Assembly: GCA_039621445.1 (NCBI GenBank) | Contig: CP154956.1 | Coordinates: 77,806,474 to 77,870,473, forward strand | Length of the DNA stretch: 64,000 nucleotides | Direction of reading: 5' to 3' | Source: Euglena gracilis | Lineage: Eukaryota; Euglenida; Euglenophyceae; Euglenales | Shown: piece after piece, positions 1-10,224 of the stretch | Layout: every line of letters begins with the position of its first letter | Position numbering within the stretch: the stretch's first letter is position 1 | The notes under the pieces: model-generated | What the model saw: the letters and a program-made list of their open reading frames with translations, nothing else | What the model was told of the DNA's origin: nothing | The model's database searches: none | Translations under genes and position numbers: made by a program

Positions 1-1060
1 GTTTTTCATGGGGGGTTGGCACACCCCCACGGGTGTGGGGCCGTCTGTGTCTTTGTCGCCTTTCAAAAGGGGGCAAACGATAAGCTCGATTGTACTTTAA
101 TCCTTTGCGGAATCTGGCCCAAGGCTTCATCCCTGCCTGACTGCCTGAAAAAGGGTTTGGTGAAGTCAAGGGCTGGACACCCCCTTGTTTACTTCGAGAA
201 CTGAACGAAGGGGGGTCCGTGGGGTGGGGCCCACTCCAGCCCATCCCTGCCTAACCTCCCCGTCCCAACATCTGGGGGCAAACCTGTGCACAATGGTTGT
301 TCGAACGAAGAAAACACCCAAAATTATTAAAATGATTCAAAATGTCCTAATAATATCATAAATTTTATCTTTTTTTTTGGATTAAATCGCCAAAAAATGG
401 GCAGATTTGGCAAAAGTGGCCACAATGCAACTTGATTTCCCCCCGGAAAAATGTTGCGCGAAGCGTCCAAAAAAATTGGTTTGGGAAAAGGGGCAAAAAA
501 TGGTGAAAAACGGCTGGAAAAAAAGAATGCAAAGGAACATAATCGCCGCCTCCAACTTTCACCGTTTTCAGCCCAAAAATGAGGGGGGGATTCGCAATCA
601 GTCACCCATCGTACCCCCCTTTTCCCCAGGACCAATGTCTCCTGACCCTCGGTTTTTTAGTCTTAGACTCGTCCAGTCAACCCCCCCCCCCTGGGTCCTC
701 AGGGGGGTGGGATATACTTTTTGGTGCTGAAGGCACCGAAAATCTTTGAAAAGGGTTTTTAGCATTTTTCGTGATTTTTGGACCATTTTCGGGGAAAGGT
801 TGGATCCCCCGGGACCCCCGCTGCGGTTGGGTGGGGGATTGGATGCGCCCCACATCACTGCAGGGCCGCATGGCCCTGCCCAGGCCTACCCGGGGCCTGG
901 ATGCCGCTCCGTGAGTGTAGCAGGCTGGTCTGCGGGCGGGGCGGTGGGAGTGGTCCGTGTTCGGTTCCGGCTGCCAGGCAGAGCATGGGGGATGGCACCT
1001 GTCGGTCGTCCCCCACCATGTCAACTCAGCGCCGCATGCTTGTCAGTGAATTCAGTAAGG
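1..1060. other. no recognisable gene; G/C-run-rich repeat DNA
   Basis: Open frames here are short, overlap on both strands and are dominated by proline, glycine and tryptophan from C and G runs. No domain, splice-flanked exon or RNA gene is visible. Confidence 0.5.
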
Positions 1061-1074
1061 GGGATTGGATTGGA

Positions 1075-1235
1075 GATACCCCCCCCCCTTATTGTCCCAC
1101 CGAGGCCCGATCGGACAATAAGGGGGGGGGACAATAAGGGGTACCAAAGGAATTTCATTGGCCGGGCCAAAAAATCCCCCCGGCCGGGGCCCAGGGACAA
1201 GGGGGGGGGACAATAAGGGGGGGGGGGGTACGCGT
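1075..1235. repeat. GGGACAATAAGGGG palindromic repeat, uninterrupted copy
   Basis: Inverted CCCCTTATTGTCCC and GGGACAATAAGGGG blocks are followed by GTACCAAAGGAATTTCATTG. The same arrangement recurs at 13060-13760 with TATGGGG in place of TAAGGGG, where a 523-bp MITE interrupts it. This copy therefore serves as the empty-site control for that insertion. Confidence 0.7.
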
Positions 1236-1347
1236 CACACCTAAAGCTACCTGAAAAAGAAGGGGAAAAATTGAAAAGGAAAGAGGAAAAAGTAAATAGA
1301 GAAAATTCAGGTAAATTTTAGGAAAAATAAAATAAGTCAAAGAAACA

Positions 1348-1428
1348 AATAAACAATCAAACAAACAAACAAGCAAACAAACAAACAAACAAACAAACAA
1401 ACAAACAAACAAACAAACAAACAAACAA
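1348..1428. repeat. (ACAA)n microsatellite
   Basis: An almost perfect run of the tetranucleotide ACAA. It produces artificial FVCL-rich reading frames on the minus strand that should not be called genes. Confidence 0.95.
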
Positions 1429-1435
1429 AATACAG

Positions 1436-1895
1436 CCATTGAAGGGAATCAGGTGAGGGACACAGATTCGTGGACGGGAACCCAGAAGAACGGAAGCCAG
1501 AGGGGAAAGAAAAAGTGACGGAGGGGGGGGATGGGTACCGCCACGCAGCTCCGGGCAGCGAGGCAGCTGACTAGGAGTGTCGAACAGCAGACCAGGACGA
1601 GGGTGGCCTCTTAGCCCCTGGGCTGCCAACCGGGACGGTGGGGTGGCTGTGCCTTTATCGGGGGGTTCTGGTGGCCGGGGTGCGCTGAACGCCAGCGACC
1701 TCAGGTGCAGGGGTCTGGCGGGGGGGATGGCAGCTATCTGGGTACTGCTGGGCCAGGACGGCGGGGGACACAAACAGACAAGGCCGCCGGCAGGGGGCCT
1801 GGAGGGGGCCAGGGGGCCAGAGCCTGGAGGGGTGTAGTTTGGGGGGGGGGGGATGTGCTCCAATTGTTGGGGGGGGTCTCCTTCACTGTGATGAC
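1436..1895. other. no feature seen; GC-rich spacer
   Basis: GC-rich sequence with overlapping proline/glycine-rich frames on both strands and no recognisable coding or repeat content. Confidence 0.4.
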
Positions 1896-1899
1896 GCCG

Positions 1900-2075
1900 G
1901 TTTTCGCCCTTTTTTTTTTTTTTGAATTTGGGACGTTTTGGGACATTTTTAGGGACATCCAGATGTGTTTCCGTTCATTTTGAACTGAAATAAGAGAATC
2001 AAATTGAATCGGCTTAAATTTCCAAAAAGGGGGTATTGCAGTGCAGTGGAGGTCAATAAGCCATGCTCCGGTCCA
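1900..2075 (+). repeat. degenerate inner right end of the Mutator-like family
   Basis: The text GAATTTGGGACGTTTT, then AGAGAATCAAATTGAATCGG and a G-run with TATTGCAGTGCAG matches the inner right ends at 3790-4190, 12150-12300, 13930-14090 and 19200-19330. The outer GGTCGGCC palindromes have been lost. Confidence 0.55.
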
Positions 2076-2876
2076 CGACCAGCGGGTGTGGTTCGAACCC
2101 CATTTTGCCGATTTTCCTTTGGCGGTTGGGGTGGATTGGACACCGGGGGGGGGGGGCCAACATCCTCTGGAAGCAGGGAATTTCTTAAGCCGCAGGGTAC
2201 CCTCCCCCCCCCGGGGGGGGGTCCAGCCAGCCAGCAGCTCAAATCCAGCCAGCAGCCCAAATTCGGGCTGGGAGCACCCCCCCCCCGGGGGGGGGGGTCG
2301 AGTGAAACAAAGTCAGGTCCAGCCCGGCCAGAGGCCGGGCCAGCCGGCCGCAGGCTGGCCAGCCAACTGGGCTGCCCAGCTCACCTATCCCTGCATTTTC
2401 CCCCCTCATCACCAGCCAGCCCTCCAGCCTTGATCTAGCACCACCCATCAAAATGTCGAAAATGGCAAAAATGTGTTAAAAAAATTTGTTTTTCATCGAC
2501 CCAGCCCAGCCCAGCCCCCTGGCCCCGGGCGGAATATTGGCCATGCTACTTCTGGTGGTCGGGCCGACCTAGGTCGGCCCGACCTATGGTCGGCCCGACC
2601 ATGGTCGGCCCGACCATGGTCGGGCCGACCTTTGGTGGTCGACAGAAATGGCCAAAAATCCGCATTACCCCCCCCCTTTTTCAAAGGACTTTTGACTATA
2701 GGTCGGGCCGACCTGGTCGGCCCGACCTGTTTGGGTTACCGACCATATGGTCGGCCCGACCAATTGGAGGTCGGGCCGACCACATGGTCGATAGGAACGA
2801 CCTCAATGGTTTTCCTTTTCAAAAGCATCCAAACCCTTGGCCAAACCCTGTGGAGCATAAAATGCGCAATTTTTGC

Positions 2877-3389
2877 ACAAAAAGAATTCCTGATGGCATC
2901 AACCTGTGGTAAAAAAGAGTTTCTGACGTTATTTGAAGGAGTAGGGTTAGGGTTACGATTCTTATCCAAACAGCAGAACATTTCCCGCTCAACGTTGTTA
3001 GATTGGTCTCTACAAGGTACCCAGCGAACCCAAAGAGCCGCCCAACTAGGGTTAAAAACATGGGGGGACCCGAGCGAGGCGCCGAAGGCGCCGAGCGAGG
3101 GTCCCCCCATGTGTATTAACCCTAGTTGGGCGGCTCTTTGGGGTAGCTGGTACCTTGTAGGGGCCAATTTATCACGTTTCTGAACAGGCGGCTACAAACA
3201 TAAAAAAACTTTCCGGCCTTTTTGCACAAAAAGAATTCCTGATGGCATCAACCTGTGGTAAAAAAGAGTTTCTGACGTTATTTGAAGGAGTAGGGTTAGG
3301 GTTACGATTCTTATCCAAACAGCAGAACATTTCCCGCTCAACGTTGTTAGATTGGTCTCTACAAGGTACCCAGCGAACCCAAAGAGCCG
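2877..3389. repeat. direct repeat pair around a GAGCGAGGCGCCGAAGGCGC palindrome
   Basis: About 164 bp starting AAAAGAATTCCTGATGGC is repeated almost exactly at 2877-3040 and 3226-3389. Between them (3041-3130) is a palindrome whose arms carry AACTAGGGTTAA, with a GGCGCCGAAGGCGCC centre. A related copy lies at 6735-6990, so this is a dispersed family. No coding content is convincing. Confidence 0.75.
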
Positions 3390-3486
3390 CCCTTTCTGGC
3401 CTCAAAGAAGATACTTGTTTGCTCCGATCCGACCATCCGACCGTCACTGAAATCCGACAAAGTTAGCACAAAGTGATTTTGTTGGG

Positions 3487-3605
3487 GAGCGCGTTTTGGC
3501 CATCCTTGCCTTGCACACACAAGGGGATTTTGTTATTTTAGGCGGGGGGGGTCCGGGGGGGGCGGCAGCCCCCCCGGAGGAGGCCGTAGGCCGACTAAGT
3601 TTGCG
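3487..3605. repeat. GGCCATCCTTGCCTTGCACA dispersed unit
   Basis: A unit beginning TTGGCCATCCTTGCCTTGCA, then ACAAGGGGATTTTGTTATTT, a long G run, a C run and GGAGGCCGTAGGCCGACTAA. Other copies occur at 7205-7345 and in tandem at 11715-12140, and inverted relatives at 15995-16250. Confidence 0.75.
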
Positions 3606-3636
3606 TTGTTTTTTTTTTTCAATATGGGATGAAAAA

Positions 3637-3712
3637 GCTGGGTTAGGGTTAGGGTCAGGGTCAGGGTTAGGGTCACGGTCAGGGGTGGGGGTAGGCGCAG
3701 GGTTAGGGTTTG
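3637..3712 (+). repeat. degenerate interstitial telomere-like tract
   Basis: Mixed GGTTAGGGTTAGGG, GGTCAGGG and GGTCACGG hexamers. Similar tracts lie at 4905-5035, 7160-7196 and 13752-13900. The encoded VRVRVR/GLGLGS frames are artefacts. Confidence 0.7.
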
Positions 3713-3869
3713 GGCATTGCACACCAAAGGATTTTTGTCATTGGCCATGGATCTCACCTGATTTAGCCATTTTTCACAATTTTTTTGCATTTGGGACGTT
3801 TTTTTGACGTTTCTAAGGACATTCGGATGGGTGTACGTTCACTTTGAATTGAAATAAGAGAATCAAATT

Positions 3870-4121
3870 GGTACTTGTTCGCTGTGCGACCCCCAGTGAA
3901 ATTTTTCTAAGTCGGAATTTTTAGGGTTATTGAAGGAGTAGGGTTAGGTGCGCACATGGCCACTTTGCGCTACATGGCCATGTTGCGCAACTTGGCCATG
4001 TTGCGCAACATGGCCATGTAGCGCAAAATGTGCATGTGCGCACCTAACCCTACTCCTTCAATAACCCTAAAAATTCCGACTTAGAAAAATTTCACTGGGG
4101 GTCGCACAGCGAACAAGTACC
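3870..4121. mobile_element. 252-bp hairpin MITE with 8-bp target duplication
   Basis: The element starts GGTACTTGTTCGCTGTGCGA and ends with its reverse complement. The arms are about 89 bp, and the loop is itself a palindromic array of TGGCCATGTTGCGCAAC. It is flanked by ATCAAATT at 3862-3869 and 4122-4129. Related uninterrupted sequence (AGAGAATCAAATT near 1996, CAAATTTTGAGGGGG near 12240) shows the empty site. An 8-bp duplication is compatible with hAT, but the GGTACTTG terminus is not the usual CAGGG. A decayed partial copy starts near 19097. Confidence 0.8.
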
Positions 4122-4329
4122 ATCAAATTTTTGAGGGGGGGGGGCTTAAAAATTAAAAATGGGGGGGGGTAATGCGGTTTATTGGAGGTCGGACAGACCT
4201 GGTCGGCCCGACCACCAGAGGTCGATAAGCCATGGCCAAAGGTCGGCCCGACCTAGGTCGGCCCGACCTAGGTCGGCCCGACCACCAGAAGTAGCATGGC
4301 CAATATTCCGCACGGAGCCCAGCCCCCTC

Positions 4330-4545
4330 CGCCCCCAGACACCCACCGCCCCCCCCCAAAGTCGGCGGTTTGGACCCGTTAGTGCATTAGAGTGGGTAGT
4401 CGGCCAACTACCCACTACCCCCCCACCCCGTCTCGCCGACTAGTTACCGACCAGGCCTAGTCGGCCGACCAATTGGGTAGTCGGCCGACTACCCACTACC
4501 CCCCCCCCCCCAGTCTACCGCCTTGCCCCCCCCCCCCCCACCGTT
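4330..4545. repeat. GTAGTCGGCC palindromic C-rich repeat
   Basis: Repeated blocks of GGTAGTCGGCCAACTACC type alternate with C runs. Related GTCGACTAGTCGATC blocks occur near 7085-7165 and 14250-14285. No coding content. Confidence 0.5.
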
Positions 4546-4904
4546 GGAAGAGGCAGGGGGGGAGGGGGGGGGGGTCCAGGACCACTCCCCCCATTCAAAC
4601 GGTGAACTTCACCATAAGGGGGGGGGTCCAAAATGACCAAAGTCCACCGCCTGGAATTGCGGAAAATTGGTGATGGATTTTTTGGTGGTTGCCAGCGACG
4701 GTTGGTGATGGCCCCGGGCGGAATATTGGCCATGCTACTTCTGGAGGTCGGGCCGACCTAGGTCGGCCCGACCCATGGTCGGCCCGACCATGGTGTTGTC
4801 GGCCCGACCTAGACTGTGCCGCATTACCCCCCCCCTTTTTAAAACTTAAGCCCCCCCCCCCACCAAATTCCTCTCAATTTGGTTTGTAAACTGCCAAAAT
4901 GCCA

Positions 4905-5035
4905 AACGACAGGGTCAGGGTTGGGGTTAGGGTTGGGGATAGGGTTAGGGTTCAGAATGGGGATAGGGTCATTGATAGGGTTAGGGTTTGCATTAGGGTT
5001 CGGGATACGGTTAGGGATGGGGTTAGGGTTAGGGA
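4905..5035 (+). repeat. degenerate interstitial telomere-like tract
   Basis: A run of GGGTTAGGGTTGGGG, GGGATAGGGTTAGGG and GGGTTCGGGATACGG variants abutting the left TA of the element at 5039. Confidence 0.7.
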
Positions 5036-5038
5036 TAG

Positions 5039-5257
5039 TACCCTCACCCCCCCTCAAAGTGTCCCTCCCCCCAAAGTGGCCAAAAATTTTGGCAAATTTC
5101 AGGTTACCCCCCCAAAGTGGCCATTTTCCTTTGGCTCCAAAGGCGCCGGAGGCCAAAACTTGACCCCCCCCCCCCAAAGTGTCCCCCCTGCCAGAGTGGC
5201 CATTTTGGGGTCCCACGGTGCCTGGAGGGTGGCCACTTTGAGGGGGGGGTGAGGGTA
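5039..5257. mobile_element. TA-flanked element with C-run termini
   Basis: Begins TACCCTCACCCCCCCTCAAA and ends TTTGAGGGGGGGGTGAGGGTA-like, giving inverted ends of about 24 bp with a TA at each outer edge. The interior alternates AAAGTGGCCA blocks with C runs. It is related to 18640-19045 and shares its tip sequence with 22445-22593. Confidence 0.6.
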
Positions 5258-5458
5258 ATGTAAACGGGGGTTTGACCCCACCGACTGGTCGATAGACGAG
5301 CCAACCGACTTTAAGACCCCCCCCCCGCGGCGGCCAAAGGACGCGCAGCGGCCGAAGGCCGCTGCAATTCAGAACCTAAAACCTATTTTCTGGGCCCGAC
5401 GCCTGTCTTGAAATTCTACTGACATTAAACGATATCAGGCTGAAATTGTTTATGTCGG

Positions 5459-5605
5459 TCGATTTCCATTCAGGCGCCCGTTTATGAAAGTCGATTTCCA
5501 TTCAGGCGCCCGTTTATGAAAGTCGATTTCCATTCAGGCGCCCGTTTATGACAGTCGATTTCCATTCAGGCGCCCGTTTATTGAAAGTCGATTTCCATTC
5601 CATTG
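5459..5605 (+). repeat. 32-bp tandem array (TCGATTTCCATTCAGGCGCC unit)
   Basis: About four and a half head-to-tail copies of a 32-bp unit starting TCGATTTCCATTCAGGCGCC and ending CGTTTATGAAAG, with no spacers. A second array of the same unit lies at 6198-6362. Confidence 0.9.
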
Positions 5606-6197
5606 AAATCTGTTGCTAGTCAGATTGGGAATTTTTAGTGATTTTTTGGACATTTTGTATTTCCATTTTTTTTGACATGTTTGGTCCTATGGGGTTGTGG
5701 AGGAGTTATGGATCAGACAAAAACCAAATTTTGTGGCCAGGTGATCACAGCTGGCTGAACTTTGGATGGAACAGACGGAAGGACGGTACTCAAGATTATT
5801 ATTTTCTGGATCTTCAGAAATAGCATTCGGCATATTTGTCCTGAACCAGTTGTCATCACTGGTCATCTAAAAGAAAAGCTTTCGGGTGAGGAGTTATTTG
5901 GCAATGTCAACCCTATTTTCTGGGCTCGACGCCTGTATTGCAATTATATTGACATCATCGGATTTCGGGCCAAGGCTGTGTTCATAGCAAAAGGCTGTGT
6001 TCATGGCTTTGTTCAAAATCTGTGTTTGTAATAAAACGCAGACTCTGGCCTGAGTCTCTGTTTCGAAACGCTGAGTCTGTTATTCGGCCTGAGTCTGCGT
6101 TTCGAAACGCAGACTCAGGTCAGAGTTCTTGATATAGAGATTGAAAAAAAGAAAAAAGCATTCCGAAAAAAAGAGACAATTTCCAAGACATCGGAAA
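5606..6197. other. unassigned sequence between two 32-bp arrays
   Basis: AT-richer DNA without a convincing reading frame. Near 6035-6120 it has a palindromic cluster of GAGTCTGCGTTTCGAAACGC. The arrangement array-unique-array-palindrome suggests the interior of a decayed mobile element. Confidence 0.4.
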
Positions 6198-6362
6198 CCG
6201 TTTATGTAAGTCGATTTCCATTCAGGCGCCCGTTTATGACAGTCGATTTCCATTCAGGCGCCCGTTTATGAAAGTCGATTTCCATTCAGGCGCCCGTTTA
6301 TGAAAGTCGATTTCCATTCAGGCGCCGTTTATGAAAGTCGATTTCCATTCAGGCGCCCGTTA
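6198..6362 (+). repeat. second 32-bp tandem array
   Basis: Five near-identical copies of the same 32-bp unit as at 5459, one with a single-base deletion. Confidence 0.9.
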
Positions 6363-6378
6363 ATGGGCCAAAAACCAC

Positions 6379-6646
6379 TTTTTTGACCATATTTCCGTCC
6401 AGGCGGTTCGGTCGAATGAATATCAAGACAGGCGTCGGGCCCAGACAAAATAGGTTTTAGAAAAATCGACCGACACTAACAGATTCAGCAGGGGCGCCGG
6501 GCGCGAGCGAGCGAAGCGAGCCGCCCGGCGCCCCTGCTGAATCTGTTAGTGTCGGTCGATTTTTCTAAAACCTATTTTGTCTGGGCCCGACGCCTGTCTT
6601 GATATTCATTCGACCGAACCGCCTGGACGGAAATATGGTCAAAAAA
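6379..6646. repeat. 268-bp near-perfect palindrome
   Basis: The left arm begins TTTTTTGACCATATTTCCGT and the right arm is its reverse complement. The arms exceed 110 bp around a GAGCGAGCGAAGCGAG centre. The sequence GGGCCCAGACAAAATAGG and its relatives recur at 5385-5410 and near 24200, so the palindrome belongs to a dispersed family. The core alone is repeated at 6650-6725. Confidence 0.85.
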
Positions 6647-6734
6647 GATTCAGCAGGGGCGCCGGGCGCGAGCGAGCGAAGCGAGCCGCCCGGCGCCCCT
6701 GCTGAATCTGTTAGTGTCGGTCGATTTTTGTATA

Positions 6735-6990
6735 AAAAACTTGATGATGTTATTCAAAGGTGTAGGGTTAGGGTATAGTTTCCATTCCTAACTGTCCCAT
6801 CCCATCCCCTCAACGTCGTTAAATTGGTGTCTACAGGAGACCCAGCGAACCCAAAGAGGCGCCCAACTAGGGTTAAAAACAATGGGGGACCCGAGCGAGG
6901 CGCCGAAGGCGCCGAACGCGGGTCCCCCAATGTGTATTAACCCTAGTTGGGCGTCTCTTTGGGGTAGCTGGTCCCCTGTAGGCACCAATT
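6735..6990. repeat. second copy of the GAGCGAGGCGCCGAAGGCGC palindromic repeat
   Basis: Matches 2895-3180 over GGTGTAGGGTTAGGG, CCCAGCGAACCCAAAGAGG, the AACTAGGGTTAA arms and the CCAATTTATCACG end, with diverged sequence between. Confidence 0.75.
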
Positions 6991-7159
6991 TATCACGGAT
7001 GAAACACCGACCCTTCAAATGGTCGATCGACCCTTCAACTAGTCAATCGACAACCCAGAAACACCCCCCGCCGACTTAAACAGGGTTTTGGACCCCACCG
7101 ACCTGTCGGTCGACCAGTTGGGTAGTCGACCGACAAGTTGGTCGACTAGTCGATCAACC

Positions 7160-7350
7160 ACCCAGAACCCAGTTTAGGGTTAGGGTTAGGGTTAGAACAG
7201 GGTATTTTGGGTAATGTGCGCGATTTGGCCATCCTTGCCTTGCACACACAAGGGGATTTTGTTATTTTGGGCGGGGGGGGGTCCCGGGGGGGGGGGGCGG
7301 CAGCCTCCCCCCCCCCCCGGAGGAGGCCGAAGGCCGCATAGCTGGTGTTT
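7160..7350 (+). repeat. TTAGGG tract followed by a GGCCATCCTTGCC unit
   Basis: Four perfect GGGTTA repeats at about 7172-7195 are followed by one copy of the dispersed unit described at 3487. Confidence 0.75.
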
Positions 7351-7503
7351 TTTTTTTTTTTTTTTAAAAAAAAACTTTTTTTTTGTTTTTTTATTAAAAA
7401 AAACGGGCAAAAAAAAACGGCAAAAAACAAAGGGGAAAATGATGCCCAAACCCCTCAATGCCGTTTTTTTTTTTTGAAAAAAACATGTGTTTTTTTTTTA
7501 TAC

Positions 7504-7919
7504 ACAAATTGTGGCTGAGCCCAGATTTCAGCCTGAAAACGTGTTCAGCCAGGGGCCCCCGAAGGGGGCCCCTGAACACGTTTTCAGGCTGAAATCTGGG
7601 CTCAGCCACAATTTGTTTAAAAACGTTTTCAGAGCCCGCCAAATGCCTGCCCTGAAATTCGTGGTCATGATTCACGCAAGGGGTCAAAAACGCCAATTTG
7701 TGAAATTCGGACCCAAAAAACGGCGCCCTCATTGAAAACGCGCCTGAACCCGGATGCCTTCACTGAAAACGTGTCATTGACACAAATGCCCTCACTGAAA
7801 ACGTGCCTGAACCCGGATGCCTTCACTGAAAACGTGTCATTGCCACAAATGCCCTCATTGAAAACGTGTTCATGACCACGAATTTCAGGGCAGGCATTTG
7901 GCGGGCTGAACACGTTTTT
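7504..7919. mobile_element. short non-autonomous relative of the exon-carrying element at 10006
   Basis: A 113-bp palindrome (7504-7616, arms beginning ACAAATTGTGGCTGAGCCCA) leads into a TIR starting AAAACGTTTTCAGAGCCCGC. The element ends with the inverse GCGGGCTGAACACGTTTTT. Between the TIRs are diverged units of about 32 bp containing CACTGAAAACGTGTCATT. Both ends match 10006-11480, but the coding segment is absent. No TSD was recognised. Confidence 0.75.
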
Positions 7920-7934
7920 TTAAAAAAAACGTGT

Positions 7935-8170
7935 TTTTTTTGACTTCGTTTTAAAGAAGTGCCAGCTATGGTTGAAACATCCCAAATTTGGTGTCTTTCT
8001 CTGACCAAGGATGGGCAAAAAAAGCTAAAATTAAAGGCAAATTTTTTTTTGCCATGGACCCTCAGTGGCGTTTTTTTTGTTTTTTTAAAAAAAACATGTT
8101 TTTTTATATATAAAAAACGTGTTTTTTTTGACTTCGTTTTAAACGAAGTGCCAGCTATGGTTGAAACATC
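7935..8170. repeat. host repeat: intact copy plus the left half of a second copy
   Basis: One full copy (7935-8100) runs through GACTTCGTTTTAAAGAAGTG, GGTTGAAACATCCCAAATTT and GCCATGGACCCTCAGTGGCG. A second copy starts near 8120, breaks at 8170 and resumes at 12792. The intact copy is the empty-site reference for the hAT insertion. Confidence 0.8.
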
Positions 8171-8194
8171 CAGGGATTGCCTCAGTTTCGTGCC

Positions 8195-8283
8195 ACGAAA
8201 ATCACGAAAAATCACGAATGAGTACGAAAACGGAACTTTCCCCAAAATCACGAAAAATCACGAAAATCACGGAAAATCATGAA
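8195..8283. repeat. left subterminal AATCACGAAA repeats of the hAT
   Basis: Several tandem 10-bp units with the core ATCACGAAAA. In known hAT elements such as Ac, clustered subterminal motifs bind the transposase, and the same role is inferred here. Confidence 0.75.
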
Positions 8284-8412
8284 TGAGAATTTTTTTCAAC
8301 GCAATAAAAAAATTTTCTTGGAATTGCAATTTTTGCATTTTTAAAATGCAAAGATATGCATTTACTCCCAGCTTTTTATGTTTTTTTTTGTTTCTGGTCA
8401 CCCTTTGCAGTG

Positions 8413-8553
8413 ATGTCATCTTCTGATTCTTGGGTGCCACAAAGAAGGCCTGTGGTGCAAGCAACGAAACAGCGTTGCACTTGGAAGCGTGGTGGAAAGA
8501 TGACTCCACAAAAAGAGCCAGTCCACCAGAGGATTTCTGGTTTTTTAATGTTT
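8413..8553 (+). CDS. hAT transposase N-terminal exon fragment (putative)
   Basis: The frame opens at an ATG after a pyrimidine-rich TTTGCAG and encodes a basic segment containing TKQRCTWKRGGKMTPQKEP. The same signature (KQTWKRDGNMTAQK) is encoded inside the 760-bp hAT-like element at 50251-51010, which supports real transposon coding sequence. No named domain is recognisable. Downstream, 8629-8680 encodes a possible Cys-x2-Cys segment (SCKLCGVVIH) in another frame, perhaps part of a BED-type zinc finger. Confidence 0.5.
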
Positions 8554-8872
8554 TAACCATGTTAACCAATGTTAGACGTTAGACCCTGCTATGTTTGAGG
8601 TACGCGGGAGTGAGTTGTCGTACACTGCATGTTGTACTCCTGTAAATTATGTGGAGTCGTCATTCACTGTTGGGCATTTGGCGTCAGCAATCTAGAGAAA
8701 AAGGTTCTTACGTTGTTGAGAAACCTGGACCTTAGGCAAAATTGTTGGTGCCCCCTGTCTCCGAGGTGTTTCTGCCTGTTTCTGGCTGGAATTTCATCTG
8801 CATTTTCCGCCCACAGTCATCACAACCTCAGCCAAAAAAGCAAAAAAAACGTGCATTTGAAGGCGATGTTGG

Positions 8873-9211
8873 ATGGGGCAAGCGAGCAGGAGAAGATCAC
8901 TGATGATGCATTTTTGCAAGCTGGCGTCCCTGTCAAAAAAGCTCGAACACCCCTCCATCCAGGGGCTCATAGAAAAGTACACAAAGGTATTGATTTTTTT
9001 CTTTCTCTCCTTGGGGTCACATTTTTTCCAGGTGTCAGGTGCTATTCACAAAGGGAATTCTTTACACCAGTCGGCCAAACAGGCGGCAAATGTTCATTTG
9101 GCCGCGATCCGCAAAAAAGTGGTTGGCAAAGGGGTGTGGGTGGTGACAGACGAGTGGACCGAGTTGAGGCCACAAACAGGGATCTCTTGGACAAATTTGA
9201 TAATTTCTATC
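8873..9211 (+). CDS. DUF659-like hAT transposase fragment
   Basis: Encodes HPSIQGLIEKYTK, then after a possible 45-bp GT..AG intron (8987-9031) continues VSGAIHKGNSLHQSAKQAAN and KKVVGKGVWVVTDEWTELRP. The pattern of a helix, a basic stretch and the strand VWVVTDEWT is like the DUF659 part of hAT-related transposases, whose aspartate lies in a (T/D)DGWT-like motif. The reading stops shortly after, where a TA-flanked MITE begins (9313), and the right-hand hAT remnant (12540-12700) has no open catalytic region. It is a pseudogene in practice. Confidence 0.5.
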
Positions 9212-10224
9212 AACCTTTTTTATCAACCTCAAAGCACAGCACTTCGAATCTTCTCACCTTGAGCGTTGCATGGCATCTCTGGTTTCCCCATTTCTCCAGC
9301 ACCTATTTTGGATACCGGGGGGATGAAAATACCGCTCGGTAGCAATACCGAATGGATTAATACCGCTCTTTAATAAAACCTGCCAGACGCCTGATCGTTT
9401 CGCTGTGAGACGGAAAAAACCCACCCCGCGATCCAGATTAATTTTTGCCTGATCCTAATTCCGGCCGCCGTGCCAGAAAGGCCCCGGGCGGATAATTGGC
9501 TATGACGATCCTGGAGGTCCACAGACTCGCTCGTGCCTCACCAGGCGACGCTTCTGCTGGTCTTGATTAGGAAATCATCGCCCATCCTTTTGAGATCCTT
9601 TCCTATTGGTGAGGCCGCCAGCGCGCTTCCTTTATTACTCCGCACTATCGCGGCACGTGGTTCTGCATGCCCCGTGGGTGTTATTTGATTACTGTGTGAT
9701 GCTTTCGTAAAAATTTCTGCAGTAGGCGACTGTGGTACTTAGTGCACATTTCACGTTAACGTCTCAAAAGAGGAATGCAAGCAGTCGCGGGAGCTGGCCA
9801 ATGGCATGTGTTTGTGCCTTGCCCTGAAAATGTTGGCAAGATGGTAGGGAAGCAAGATGTGGGGAAAAAGACGACAGACAGAAACCAAAAAAGAAAAAAA
9901 AATTCAAATTATCAGGGTAACACTGCGCAACCGTGGTCGGTTCAGGGTGCACGCATGGACGAAGGGAGAGGAATGGGCGGGGGGGGGGGTCGTAACTTGG
10001 TTTACACAAATTGTGGCTGAGCCCAGATTTCAGCCTGAAAACGTGTTCAGCCAGGGGCCCCCGAAGGGGGCCCCTGAACACGTTTTCAGGCTGAAAATCT
10101 GGGCTCAGCCACAATTTGTTTAAAAACGTTTTCAGAGCCCGCCAAATGCCTGCCCTGAAATTCGTGGTCATGATTCACGCAAGGGGTCAAAAACGCGAAT
10201 TTGTGAAATTCGGACCCAAAAAAC

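Larger units (their letters stand above)
2521..4319. mobile_element. Mutator-like TIR element, copy A
   Basis: The left end begins GGCCCCGGGCGGAATATTGG and the right end finishes CCAATATTCCGCACGGAGCC, giving inverted termini. These continue inward through AGAAGTAGCATGG and tandem GGTCGGCCCGACC palindromes. A perfect 9-bp direct repeat, CAGCCCCCT, flanks the element at 2512-2520 and 4320-4328. A 9-bp duplication with long inverted ends is the Mutator (MULE) hallmark. No transposase is visible, so this is a non-autonomous copy and the superfamily call is an inference. It is 1,799 bp and carries the hairpin MITE at 3870-4121 plus internal repeats. Confidence 0.8.

Noticed and set aside
1155-1863. 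FVCLFVCLFVCL open frames
   Set aside because: Translation of an (ACAA)n microsatellite.
3444-5252. Frames with repeated VRVRVR, GLGLGS or NPNPNP
   Set aside because: Products of degenerate TTAGGG tracts read in different frames and strands.
5459-6362. 32-bp repeats resembling a CRISPR array
   Set aside because: Copies are directly adjacent with no unique spacers, the genome is eukaryotic and there are no cas genes.
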